A stretch of DNA of 64,000 bases from Paracyclopina nana (lineage: Eukaryota; Arthropoda; Copepoda; Cyclopoida; Cyclopettidae). The number at the start of each line of letters is the position of its first letter. Within the stretch, counting starts at the first letter, position 1. The stretch is taken from contig JAGUCH010000005.1 of NCBI GenBank assembly GCA_019096065.1, positions 1,488,001-1,552,000 on the forward strand, in the 5' to 3' direction. The position numbers and the translations under genes were made by a program. The notes below the pieces were generated by a model that had not been told where the DNA came from, searched no databases, and saw only the letters and a list, made by a program, of their open reading frames with translations. Shown one piece after another: positions 25,501 through 36,690 of the stretch.

Positions 25501-27316
25501 CCTATAGTCTATCCCAAGGCTGCAATAAAAACTTGGGTGTATTTTAATAAGGAAAACGTGCAATTTTGGGTGGAGCGGTGAAATGTTAGCCTTTCATGAT
25601 TATTCAAGATGTTTTATGTGGTGTCGTATCAAAATCAGGCCCAGCACATCTCCAAAGCAAAAGAAGCTGGCTTTTCGGGGTTAAAGAGCGTGGATAAGTT
25701 GCTCATAATAATTCTTTGAAAAGCCTTTGCAAAACTGATATCAAAAACCCTCGCGCCTTGAAAAATGATTCATAAACCCTGAATATAACAATGGCTTTTA
25801 TTATTGGAGCGGCAGCGTGATACATTCTAGTGGAACGCAGTTAAAATTCCTGATTGAAAAAAAAGCTTTATGACTCTTCTTGTGATTTTGGGCCTCCAAT
25901 TCGAATGCAGTTATTATGATCGTGGCAGTATTTTAAGCCAGCTTTTTTCCAGTCTCGAAAATCGGCCCAATTAAGAAGCAGCTTCGCGGTTAGTATGTCA
26001 TGGAAATATTCTAGATGTGATATGAGGATTGGGCTCATGAATATTCAAAAAATCGTCAGTCTGCCAAAAGTAGTTCATGATGATTTACACAGTGGCCCAA
26101 TTGAACCATAATCCTATTAAGGCTTAAAAATAAATTCAAAGGATACATCAATGCAAGTTAATCCTTCCAAAATAGCAGAGCTCTGATAAATAATTCACTG
26201 GTTAGTTTTTTTTTCTGGTTTACAGTGTGTAGTATCATTTTGCGTAGGATTATCTATTGACATGAGGTGGCTCACTAACAAACGTGTTTTCCCCAGGAAA
26301 ATCTTGATTGCATAAACATAAAGATAAAAATGGCTGAAGTGTGACAATTTTGGCAAGATGGCGTTAGATAAGTTGAGTAAGTTATGGCGCTCTTGGCCAC
26401 TAAAATTGCACTACCGGATTTTTTACAAAATGGTTCAATTCTAAAGGCTGAGCTACTAGCTCACAAAAATGGCAAACAAGCGGTTTTTTTGCTCTAAGAT
26501 TCATGCATTAAAAAAATAGCCATGAGAATGCCAATTTGATGGCTTTTTGCCACAATAATAAAAATGTGAAAGCTTTCAACGCTATTTTCTCATTCACTCA
26601 AAAAGTCAACGTGAAGTTAAATATAAAGACTACACTGATTGCAATGACAATTTGGTGACATTTTGCGTTGTGATGAAAACAATGAGTTTAAGCTTTTAGC
26701 GTCATTTTCACAATTACTTGAAAAGTCATGACATTTAAGTGGGCAAAACTGACACCTTAAATAACCTGGCAAGCATTAATTTTCTCAAATTATTGCTCAA
26801 AAAGGATTTATTGAGGCCTACTAAATTTGTACGTGAATCTTGACCCTTATGGCAAAAGAGAGAGTTGACAAGAAGAGATGACTATGATAATGATGATGTT
26901 ACGATAAAGTCAGCCTTGGACAGTCACGACTTTTGAGCTACCCTGTAATTTCAAGCCTCCATAGATTTCACAGAGCTTTTTTGCATCTTTGCTTGTTGTC
27001 ATTGAAAGTGGAATTCCTCAGCTGGTCAGCTGGTGGCAAAAGTGGCTGTAACTCTTCCAGTGCTAGAAAATTGAATTGGCTATTTTGCAATTACATCGGA
27101 TGATTAATGGCCATGGTAGGCCACTACCAAGACCTAAAGGGTGGCCAAAAACAAAGCCGAGATATTTAATTTCTGCGCTACCCAATAGCAGCAAAAATGT
27201 GCTTGGCTGGCATTGTTTAGAACAATATATATGACATGTCACTTTTTTTGGCTCAATTGTTCTCCTCATACCTAATAGAACTTCTGGTCGAATTGAAGCA
27301 CATTTTTCGAAGGTAC
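22563..27316. other. Long stretch without a supportable gene
   Basis: AT-rich, with only short open frames lacking domain features or matching splice sites. It could hold old transposon debris or regulatory DNA; nothing specific is supported. Confidence 0.5.
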
Positions 27317-27512
27317 TGCCTAACCGCAAATCCGCCTAAACGCAGTCCACTTTAACGCAAATCTGCTATTACGCAGTCCATCTAAAAGCAGTCCACTTAA
27401 ACGCAGTCAAACTTTCATAGTAGGTATTAAATATTCCATGCTTTTGAAGTGGCACCTACAGTATGTTCAGGCAAATCTGAAGACTGCGTTTAGGTGGATT
27501 TGCGGTAAGGCA
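27317..27512. repeat. Small inverted-repeat element with internal tandem motif
   Basis: 31-bp near-perfect inverted ends (27317-27347 and 27482-27512) carry ACCGCAAATCC and CTAAACGCAGTC. Behind the left end, an ACGCAGTCCA-type motif is repeated about four times to 27410. About 196 bp, non-coding, MITE-like. Confidence 0.75.
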
Positions 27513-27673
27513 GATTTACCCATAAGTAATCCTCTTAATTACGTCCATAGACAATCAGGAATATTCATGCAAAATATCCTTGAGTGTCAAATATGTGTAA
27601 TCCTAATTAAGATTGCTGAGCAATCCTATTATTAGGATTAACCAGTTTTTTATAATTGTAAGAGTACTAATTT

Positions 27674-28063
27674 GGGCGATCCCATATTCGAATTTTTAGT
27701 CAAGTTACCTTGCTAAAACAGCAACCTTACTTGATCAGTTAAGTTCAGCTTGTTCTAGCCAAGTTCGGTTCGTTTTAGCAATGTTCAGTTGACCGCTGAG
27801 CTGACGCGCCAACGCGTTGTACATCAGCAGCTGATGAGCAAAGTTAGCTTTTCTCAATTTAGCGAGCTTCAGTTACTACGCATATGAGAATACTTTTTGT
27901 TAAGTTCAGTTTGGCAACTGAAGTTAGCTATGCAAGCAAGCTAGTACTACATAAAATCAAGCTAAGTTAAGTTCTACCTACATAAATATCTGGGAATGGA
28001 ACTGAACTAAACTTAACTTTCTACCTAACTTAACTTGACTAACAGGCCAATACGGGAACGCCC
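27674..28063. repeat. Inverted-repeat element, about 390 bp
   Basis: Ends GGGCGATCCC (27674) and the complement of GGGCGTTCCC (28063), with a shared TTAGTCAAGTTA block further in on both sides. The interior is rich in AAGTTCAG/AAGTTAG repeats. Non-coding and MITE-like. Confidence 0.7.
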
Positions 28064-30930
28064 TATGATTTGGAATTTTCCTTCAAAGAAGCTTATACCC
28101 AGTAGAAATAACGCAAGTGTAGCTGGTATGATATCTAAGTAGAAAAGCACGTTACAAAGGCATATTTTCAAGCGTATTTTGCTTATTTTGCCAAAATAGG
28201 CCACCCATGTCACGATTCCATTAGTCAAATTCCGATCTAGATCTTTGGCTCACTTGAAGAAAGTGACAGTTTGACCTTTGATTGCTATCACTAACATGAA
28301 CTTGAACTGCTCATCTGCAACTCATTAATTGGATGTTTTTCGCGCTGGCCTTGAAATTGGAGCTTCGATCCATCAATAATGAGCGTGAATAGTGCACTCG
28401 GCACAAAAACCGATCCATCAAGAAGCATTTTCACGTATTTCAACCATACTGCACCTACTGAATGTAAACACACTCCTACAGGGACTTTTTTATCAATTTC
28501 AACAGTTTTTGCCCATCTAAAGGCATTTTCAACAAATGGACATTTAAAGTGCATCTTGCTGTCGAATTGATTCAAGCCGCTAAAATATAGCAGAACATAA
28601 AATATCGACCAATCCTTGACCACTGATCCCTAAAATGGTTATCAGCAATAGGCTACGATTTGTAAAACAATGGTGACTTGCCATATATATAAAAGCTTTG
28701 ACCTCGTAAACAGAAATGTTCCTCGCTATCTTGAATAAACAAAGACATAAATATTGCCTTTCAAGTACCAGCCCGAATTTCGACATACCATCCGAAGAAA
28801 AATACCTTTTGCCAGGTTTCTCTTTTGGTATAGAACAAAAAAGAGTTAATTAGGTGTGCGCAAAATGGAGCCTCGTTTCTGTAATGTGTAACCTAAGGAG
28901 CTGAAAATATTACTACAATATATACACTATGCCCTAAATTACTGATCGTGATCGACCTGAGAGCTATTATTACGCTACAAAGAAGTTGGCTAAGGAGAAA
29001 CCTTGTCCCATATGTTAATCCTTATTTTTCAATTAGCCGATCCATTTTGACGCATCTGACGCATTTTTTCACCTTCAATTTACCTGAAACACTCAGTAAG
29101 CAAAAAGTGTGTCACGAATTTTGGGCGCGTGCTAAGCGATGATGATCGACTCCAATTCCGATCTGTCATTCTTCTCAGCAGCTCAACCTGACCTTGTGCA
29201 ACTTCTTTTGAGGCCTATAATAGCAAAGGAAAAGTTGTTTACGCCACATTTTGGTGGTCTTTTGACCTCTCATCCACCATGTGTCCTCTCAATTCGTTAC
29301 AGCCTAATTATACTGAAGGAGTAGCTCTTCATTTATCTTGTTTTTTGAGAATGCCCACCTCATTTTCAAAAGTGGCCAAATTCAATTAGGAAAACAGCCA
29401 CTTTTTGAATTTTGTCAGTATAAGCTAATTTAACAGCTTCCTTTGACACTCACAGCCTCTTTTGCAACATTTTGGCGGCAATTAAAAAGTGCTAGGGTCA
29501 ATTGGACGACTTTTTGTGGCTGAATCTCCTCACTGTGTTGGCAAATGCCCCACACGATGGGAATCACCGCTGAGCTAAGAGGATGTCCGGGCCTCGGATA
29601 AATGAAAATATGTTTGCCAATTTAAAAGCATAGGTGTCTAAGCAAATACTCATTTACCTACGAAAATGAAGTATTTTGCAACATTTTCCCAATGTTAGCT
29701 CATAAAGTTTGGACATCATTGAAGAAGCCAAAGTATCCCAAAATTTTCAGTTGGAAATAGTAAGCTAAAAATTATTAAGGCATATTTGAGAATCAGTGTA
29801 ATTTTCAAAATTACATTTGAGTTACGCAATGATTCTTCGTAAAGCAACTAATGAAAAGGCTGCTACATACCAAGCCCTTGGCTGGATTTGCATGCGAGCC
29901 ATGGCATAATAAGCATCTTTTCCTGGGAGCTTCTTGCTATTTATGTAGGCTAGCTCACAGTTTGATACTAGAAGACTGATGGACCCAAGCTTAATTGATG
30001 AGACTGGCCATATAGCAATATTTACCATGGCTGACAACGATAAGGCTACATTTAAAACCATAAATCAATTCCTTTCAGACTAGAGAGCAGAATAAGTGGA
30101 TAATTTTTTATATATGAGTCTCGCGCAATTTCCAATTTTTCGAAGCAGCAGGAGGAAATCCCCCAAACTTGGGATGGGAGAATTGAAATTGTGTGTTCTA
30201 CTGCTGTGATCCAAGTGATTTCGATCAAGCCTTGTGTCAAAGATTATCCTCGGAGCTGCCATTTTACTTTGGAACAAAAAAGAACCGGAGAAAAAAAGGA
30301 AAAAGGGCCCATTGTGATGTCCACCACTTCCTCAAAAGCGTGACAAATTCACTCTTTTCATGTGGTTGATGCACATCTCCTTGGGTGAAGTTGCAAAAAA
30401 ATTACCTACTGGATATTGCCTCTAAGAAACACTCTCTTAAAAAAGTAAGTCAAAGTAGTAGTATTTTTTCAGTTCAATTGAAAAAACAAGGAAAAATTGC
30501 ATTTTTGCTGAAATGAATGACTTCTTTTAGAGGTGTGCAGTTCTCCTGCCTATTTTAACAAAGCTGTAAAACTGAGGCATTTTTCCTGCTTGCAGAATAG
30601 GCTCAACTACGTTTATAGGGTGGGTGCAAGGTTATTTTCTTCGCGGGAATAATGGTCAGCTTGTGGTGGGATTGTGCTTGCTTTGCTGTGCCGAAAAAAT
30701 CACGCGAAATTGTTGTCAATAATTTATCTCGAATCCTGGCCCTCGGCTATATCACGATCTGATCCAGGAAGACTAAATCGTTCTGTAAAAATTGTAGCTT
30801 GTGTGCATCACTTGAAAATTGCATTGGTTTTCTAGATTTTGATGCGCTGATATCGACTTTAATTGGTCATATCTTGAAATCTCAAAAAATGACGTGGAAA
30901 TTACCAGTTAGTTGCATAGTTGTGTAGCTA
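28064..30930. other. No supportable gene
   Basis: Several open frames of 60-110 codons (for example 28623-28291 on the minus strand) lack recognisable features. Read as non-coding. Confidence 0.45.
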
Positions 30931-31398
30931 ACACTTTGTTGAGTTTTATCGCATTGCACACATTGACTCAGTTTGGCTTGTTTTTGTTTACACCTTGCTT
31001 GCTTTCAGCTCAAAAGTTTTGCTACTCATCTGCGATTTGAAAGTTGGTAAATCACTAAATCTGCTACTTTACATAGCGTCGAGTGGTAAACATTATTTTT
31101 ATCAAAATTCGTGGATTTTGTTTGTAATTATTTAATTACCCCATCTAATAATAGGCCCACCACCACCCAGACTGCAATTGTAATTGCTTCTCGGAGTCAG
31201 CCGACAGTTTCTGTTTGATTGAACTTGGTAGATAATGGCGATCTATCATGATCCAATGTCATTGCCAGATTTGATGAAATCCCAATTTTAATCTAACAGG
31301 TGAAGAACAAAACTTTTGTGCTGCAAGCAAACAAGCTGTGTACAAACACAAGCCAAACTGAGTCAAAGTGCGTAACTTGATACAGCCCGACAAAGTTT
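30931..31398. repeat. Diverged long inverted repeat, arms about 120 bp
   Basis: Left arm about 30931-31050 and right arm about 31275-31398 are inverted copies, best at ACTCAGTTTGGCTTG (left) against its complement (right, about 31350-31364). Looks like an old foldback or MITE-type insertion. Confidence 0.7.
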
Positions 31399-33112
31399 TT
31401 GCCATACGATACTACTTTGAAGAATATTTCCATAAATAATGGCCCAGTAAAATGGACATTCGTGGCATAACCTTGCCAACAGCAAAGTTTTGGGTTAGAC
31501 AAAAACCCAAAATGAAAACGTTTTCTCAACCGTGTCATCGCCAAACACATCTCTGAAGGCCAAATAGAATTCACACCTTACATATTTCACACTGAGATAA
31601 CACACTGGGGCACTTGAACCTCAAAAACGCTGCCTTTACATAACCTCCCAGACTCGCAGGTTCACCCTGTGCCAAAACAAACATTCCATTTGTAGATCAC
31701 ATCTAATCAATCAGTTTAATATTTACTTTTCCTGTTATAAACGACATTCACTTCACGCTAAGTAAAAAGTCGTGTTAGCAAATTGCTCAATGTGAGCTAT
31801 AAATTCCATCACACTCCTCCAAAACTCCAAAGGGTTATTTACTATGCCAAAAAATGTACCATCAATTTGTGCTAAATTTGACTCGATTGGTGACCATGCA
31901 ATAAAGTGCATTTTTGCCTTTTGCTCAAAGTGTAAGAACATCAGAGCTCAATCAATAATGCAAAGTCCTCTTAAGCTCGCCTTTTAAAGGAGATTGGCAA
32001 TGCATTAAAAAAAGAAGGGTGAAAGTTTAATTTGACATTCAGCAGATGACAAGTGACAAGATTGATGCCTAAAGTTGAAAATGACTAAGGCAGGGTCATG
32101 ACCCTCAAAAAATGAGAACCTGGTTCACCAAGGAAAATTGATAGTAATACATTGAGGAGGACACACTGGATGTGTTTTCTGCCAATAAAGCCATGGTGGT
32201 CTCAAAGCTATATTTGGACTTTTTTGGGGTCCTCATGACTCAGCTAAAAAGAGTGAACAAGCTATACATTTAAATCAACTTTTTCCCGCTCTCCATGGCT
32301 CAAAAATGCCTCATCACAGCAGCAAGGATTGGAATCACACTGAAAAAGAAATAAATTAGAACAAAATCTGTTTTTGAGCAGAGCCATCTAGCGTAGAGTG
32401 AAATAAACTCACCAGCTCATTTCACGAGAAAAAACATTGTTTGATCCTTGTTGAGATTTGGAGGGAGCATCATTAAGTGAGCCATATAAGGAGCCATAAA
32501 TCAATATCATATATGGTTTATTATGAGGCATAATTGCTTCTTGTCAGGACTTTTCGTGCTAATCTTTTATCAACAACGTTCGACTGGAGCTCCAAAAATT
32601 CTGCCAACTCACTGGCCTCCTTGTTTTCAATTTTCCACCAGAGCTTGAGAGTGTAACCTCAAAGGGTTTTTTTTCAAGGGAATTATGCTAAATGGTTTCA
32701 TGCTCAGCAGCAGCCTCAGAAAAGTGCAATTTTAGCAAGGAGTTTTATGGCTTCAAATTATTCACACAGTGGAATTTTGTGTGCAAAATTTCTGGAAAAT
32801 GTAGTAAATTAAAAGCTCTTTAAAAATTGGAGATGCTCTTTGCTCCAAGCCTCGAAACGCTTTTCAAACTCTTGGAGCATTTCGGAAAAAAGCTTGGGAA
32901 ATGCGATTCTCATGCAATCAAATCCATCTTTTTCAAACTATAAGAAAAAAAGTTGGCAGATGTCAATTTTTGATAAATGTGGGATGGACCATGAACTTCC
33001 AACTCATTAATGACACAAGGTCAAGCAGAGATATCCTGCAATAAAATCAGTGAAGGTGGCAAAATCAGTATGCATGAGCTAGTTATTAGAAAGTGTCGAC
33101 AGTAATATCTAT
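31399..33112. other. No supportable gene
   Basis: AT-rich sequence with no coding or RNA feature seen. Confidence 0.45.
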
Positions 33113-33300
33113 TTATATATGTAAACAATTTATAAAACAAGCTAATAAAACAGCTGAGCAAATTTTGTAAAGTAAAAATCGAGTGGCAACTTTGCGGGCT
33201 CGAGCTTGCGAGAGCCAAGTAATGCTACGAGATTTTTACTTTACAAAATGAGCTCAGATATTTTGTAAGCATGTTTTGTAATTTGTTTACATATATATAC
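33113..33300. repeat. Foldback palindrome, about 190 bp
   Basis: The two halves are inverted copies meeting near 33206. Matching blocks include TATATATGTAAACAA, TTTTGTAAAGTAAAAATC and CTGAGC, at roughly 80 percent identity by eye. Would form a long hairpin. Confidence 0.8.
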
Positions 33301-33302
33301 GA

Positions 33303-33883
33303 TTTTATATGATGGAAAGTAATTTTCAAATGTTAATGAAGTTACCAGACCAGGCAATCTTGACTTAGCATTTGATCCATTACTTTGAGGGCTTGGGTTG
33401 AGAGGCCTTCAGTAGTGCAAGAGTATCTGAAAGTGTTAATGAATCACTTAAAAGTGTGCATTTTGAATTTGGCACTTTTGAAGCTAAAAGATGTGTTAGA
33501 TCAAGTTTGGTCTGGTATCTCTGATAGAGACTCTACTCCTCTGCAAAGCTTAGCTCAGCTTAGAAGAAGAATAAAATGGAATTCTAACAACAATTTTTTC
33601 TATCTGTATAGGTAGCTCAGTCAGTAGAGCGTCGGGCTCCTAATCTATATGATCAGGGTTCTATCCCCGTGCAAGGCATTTTTCTCCTTTTTTCTGCAAT
33701 GGGATTTACTTCTTGGACAATATCTGGTCAAACAGAGGAGCAACACACCTTATAAAATACTTTATAATGTGTGTCACTTGATAAAGTAAAACGTCAGAGC
33801 CTTTATATATGTGTAGTTATATGAACTGAGACGAATTGGTAAACTGAATTATACATGCGAAAATTACTTTCCATCATATAAAA
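33303..33883. repeat. Inverted-repeat element enclosing a tRNA-like sequence
   Basis: A perfect 25-bp inverted repeat (33303-33327 and 33859-33883, core GATGGAAAGTAATTTTC) brackets about 530 bp that includes the tRNA-like stretch at 33604-33678. It directly abuts the foldback at 33113-33300. Confidence 0.75.
33604..33678 (+). other. Degenerate tRNA-like sequence (SINE head or tRNA relic)
   Basis: A-box-like TAGCTCAGTCAGTAGAGCG and B-box-like GGTTCTATCCC are spaced as in a tRNA, and the CTCCTAA loop would give anticodon CCT (Arg) or derive from a Lys tRNA. The anticodon and acceptor stems do not pair well, so it is probably not a working tRNA. Confidence 0.6.
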
Positions 33884-34105
33884 ATTTGACCCTGTTTAAA
33901 AGGTGACAATGCACATTTTTGTCAACTTGGCGGTGGGTTTACTACATACATACGGCAGTGAAGCGAAAATCCCTGTATTTTGCTGAGATTTGGCGTGCGC
34001 TCGCATCTGCCGTACAATAATGACCTATTTTTCATCACATGTGAAGAAATAATATCCATTATTGTATGGTTGATGACTTGAGAATTCGTCTTCAACTAAA
34101 AAAAA

Positions 34106-34175
34106 GACATCACCAGGATTCGAACCTGGGTCTGCTGAGTGATAGGCCTGTACACTACCACTATGCCACCAGTGC
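34106..34175 (-). other. Degenerate tRNA-like sequence on the minus strand
   Basis: On the minus strand there is an A-box-like GGCATAGTGGTAGTG, an anticodon region CCTATCAC like that of Asp tRNA (CCTGTCAC), and a good T arm CCAGGTTCGAATCCTGG. The acceptor and anticodon stems do not pair, so it is probably a tRNA-derived repeat. Confidence 0.6.
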
Positions 34176-34439
34176 ACATTAAAAGGCTGGCTTTGATGTG
34201 TGATTTAAAATTGCATGTAAAAGCGCCATCTATTGAAATGACTCCGCATTTAGCAGTGACTGTTGACTGCTGAGCTTTTGTGTTGCTAACCTGAATATAC
34301 GCGCGCGCGATTGACCGCAAAGTTTTACCTGCAAACGAGCTATCTGTTTTAAGGCCAATTTAATTGTTAAATTAATCAATTTTTTTGCCTTTAAAAGTAC
34401 TATTGGGACTTATGACCCTCACGAAGCTGACAAAAATGT

Positions 34440-34590
34440 CAATACTGTCCTGATGACTCGTCCATATAGGGTTTTTCGCTCATTCGTAGTAAAATTCCAG
34501 ATCACTCGTGGCTTCGCCACTCGATGATCTTTCATTTGACTACTCATGAGCGAAAAACCCTATATGGACTCGTCATCAGGACAGTATTGT
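34440..34590. repeat. Foldback hairpin, 151 bp
   Basis: Ends CAATACTGTCC and GGACAGTATTG. The arms match almost base for base through TATAGGGTTTTTCGCTCAT and less strictly to a short central loop around 34511-34516. A MITE-like or foldback element. Confidence 0.85.
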
Positions 34591-36135
34591 TACATTTTCA
34601 TCTCTCCTTTGCATACACTTACTATAAAGATCCTATTATTCACTCTGCAAAATGGCCATTACTGGCTTCATCTTCAGTGGGACTCTCTATAGCACATCTT
34701 TCAGTATGGAAAGTATCTTTAACCCGTTAGAGAAACGTTTTATGGTCTCCAGCCAAGCACTGAGAGTGGATTTTAATACCGATAAATTGAGCATGATTAA
34801 TGCTTAGCAAATTGAGCCCAGGGTCACGTGACATCGAGTCGCACTTGCTGCACTAAAGAAAAGGCTTTAAAGAAGCTAATTTTACTGTGTTTGTTTACAT
34901 TATTGACCACGTGGGTGGCGCGCGAATGTAAACAACAACAAAAAAACGGCTGTGCCCATTTTCGGTAAAGCATCTCAATGCAGGAAATTGGCTTGATCTT
35001 TTTTGCTGATATTGCTTTGCATGAATAAGCTAAAAAGGTCGTGAATCTAAAAAGTCGTGAAAATGAGGCCCACACAAAGAGACATAGGAAAAGTTGATAT
35101 CATCACGTGTGCCTTTACATCTTATCATGATGCTCATAAATACATTTTTTTCTCGCTTTGAAAATTGTTTAATTAAAAAAAACGGGCTCATTTTTGACCA
35201 CGTGCTTTTTTTCAGTTCCCCTTTTTTGCTGCAAAATCAATTTTTCTCACTTTTGGCCATAAACACACGTGTTGTGTCCAGCAAAAAACACAATTATTAT
35301 TACAGGGTTAAAAAGTGGAGCTTTTTGCTGTTACCAAAATACATAAAATTTCTCTGACCGTTTCTAATTATTGCCAGCAGCGGCATCAGCTGGGGCCAAT
35401 TCCCGACCAACCACCACCACCAACTTTCATGATGATTTATCTATGCATGAACCTTGAACTGAAATGGGTCATTATTATTATTATTTTGTGCAGGAAGATG
35501 ATGCCAAAACTATTCATGAACTGCAGAAAATTGTCCTGAGCTCATTATACTTAACCTACAACATCATCAGAGAATGGAGCCATTTTTGCGGTATTTTTTA
35601 AATATCCCAGCATTCTCGAAAATTGAATGTTGCTGCAGGATAATAATAGATTTTCATAGTAGTTGTAGATGACTTGCTATAATTAGTTTTTGCTGTCATG
35701 ATATCAAACCATTATTGGAGTATTGCTAAGAGCATTTTGCACACACTTCCAAATCGAAAAAGGGATGTGGGCAGTTAAAATGACAACAGATTTCCATTTT
35801 GGGACACGGACGCCATTAAGAGAAAAAGTAGCAAGGATTGCACGCATCGAATGAGTTTCTAAAAGGTTTTCTTGCTGTCATTTCAAATTCAATTCTCGTG
35901 CTAAGAGAATAAATTGCATTCATTAGACCTCGACTGCTATTTCAAAGCTACTCCCTATTAAAAGGACCCTTTTCATCATCAGTTTTGACAACCATTTAAC
36001 ACCCTTTTCTGCCTGTATCAAAGATCAGGGATAGCCCTGTAAAGCACGAAAGAAAAAAAAATTAGCAAACGCCATTTTTCATTTTGCTAAGTAATTTTAG
36101 AATTAATGCAGACACTATTTTTTAGTTTGTTTCAG
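34591..36135. other. Upstream region of rols
   Basis: No open frame supported. A short ATT microsatellite lies near 35470. An untranslated first exon of rols may lie here or further left, since the exon at 36136 follows a clear splice acceptor (TTTCAG). Confidence 0.4.
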
Positions 36136-36690
36136 GTATGGAGGACTTTAGCAGGAATTTCGAGGCCATGTCCATGTCCTCAATAGTGACAGACATTGCG
36201 GCCCCGCCTCCGCCCCCGCCCCCATTAGAACTGGAGCGATGGCAAACAATAGCCAAGGGTTTTCATGCCACAAACAAAAGGAGCTTTTTTAGTCGCCAAT
36301 TCTCACAGGAAAACTTTTACGACACTTCAATGAGAAGTCGTGGCGGCGGAGGTTGCGAGCCGAGATTCAGTCGGGAATCTTCCGTCACCAGTGAAATCTC
36401 AGTGAGCTCCAAATCCAGTACGCTGTCAAGGATTTTTTCCAAAAAGGGGCGGGGCCGGTCACGCCCCCAATCCACAGACATGGGAGGCAGAAGTGCGTCC
36501 ATTGATTCGGTCAATTTCGGAACTTTGAGGTTCTGCAAGAAGCCATCTTGGTCCACTCCGGCCACGCCCACTCCAAGTGAAACTTATGGCACTCTACTGC
36601 GTGGGCGTGGCAGGGAGCGGAGAACTGCCACCACGCCCTCCTTCAAAGAAAGAATCAAACATGCTTTCAGCCATGAAAAGCACAGGAGCG
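36136..36690 (+). CDS. rols: rols/TANC: N-terminal exon 1a
   Basis: 555-nt exon flanked by an acceptor (TTTCAG) and a donor (GTAAGT). Its first codon may be the ATG at 36138. It ends in phase 1, which joins in frame to the exon at 57244 or directly to the RING exon at 61323. The 184 residues are Ser/Arg-rich with a run of eight prolines, many potential phosphorylation sites (SRESSVTSEISVSSKSSTL) and an RGRGRERR stretch. The exon length is a multiple of three and it starts after 'gt', so it could also be an internal coding exon. Assignment to rols rests on strand, phase and the absence of any other partner downstream. Confidence 0.6.

Noticed and set aside
28291-28623. 110-codon minus-strand open frame as a gene or TE fragment
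   Set aside because: No recognisable motif and the opposite strand is also open over part of it; not supportable.
29822-30277. Overlapping minus-strand open frames as exons of one gene
   Set aside because: No convincing donor/acceptor pair or protein family resemblance.
33604-33678. Functional tRNA gene
   Set aside because: Box-like motifs are present, but the anticodon and acceptor stems do not pair, so it is listed only as tRNA-like.
34106-34175. Functional tRNA on the minus strand
   Set aside because: The T arm is perfect, but the acceptor and anticodon stems fail to pair.
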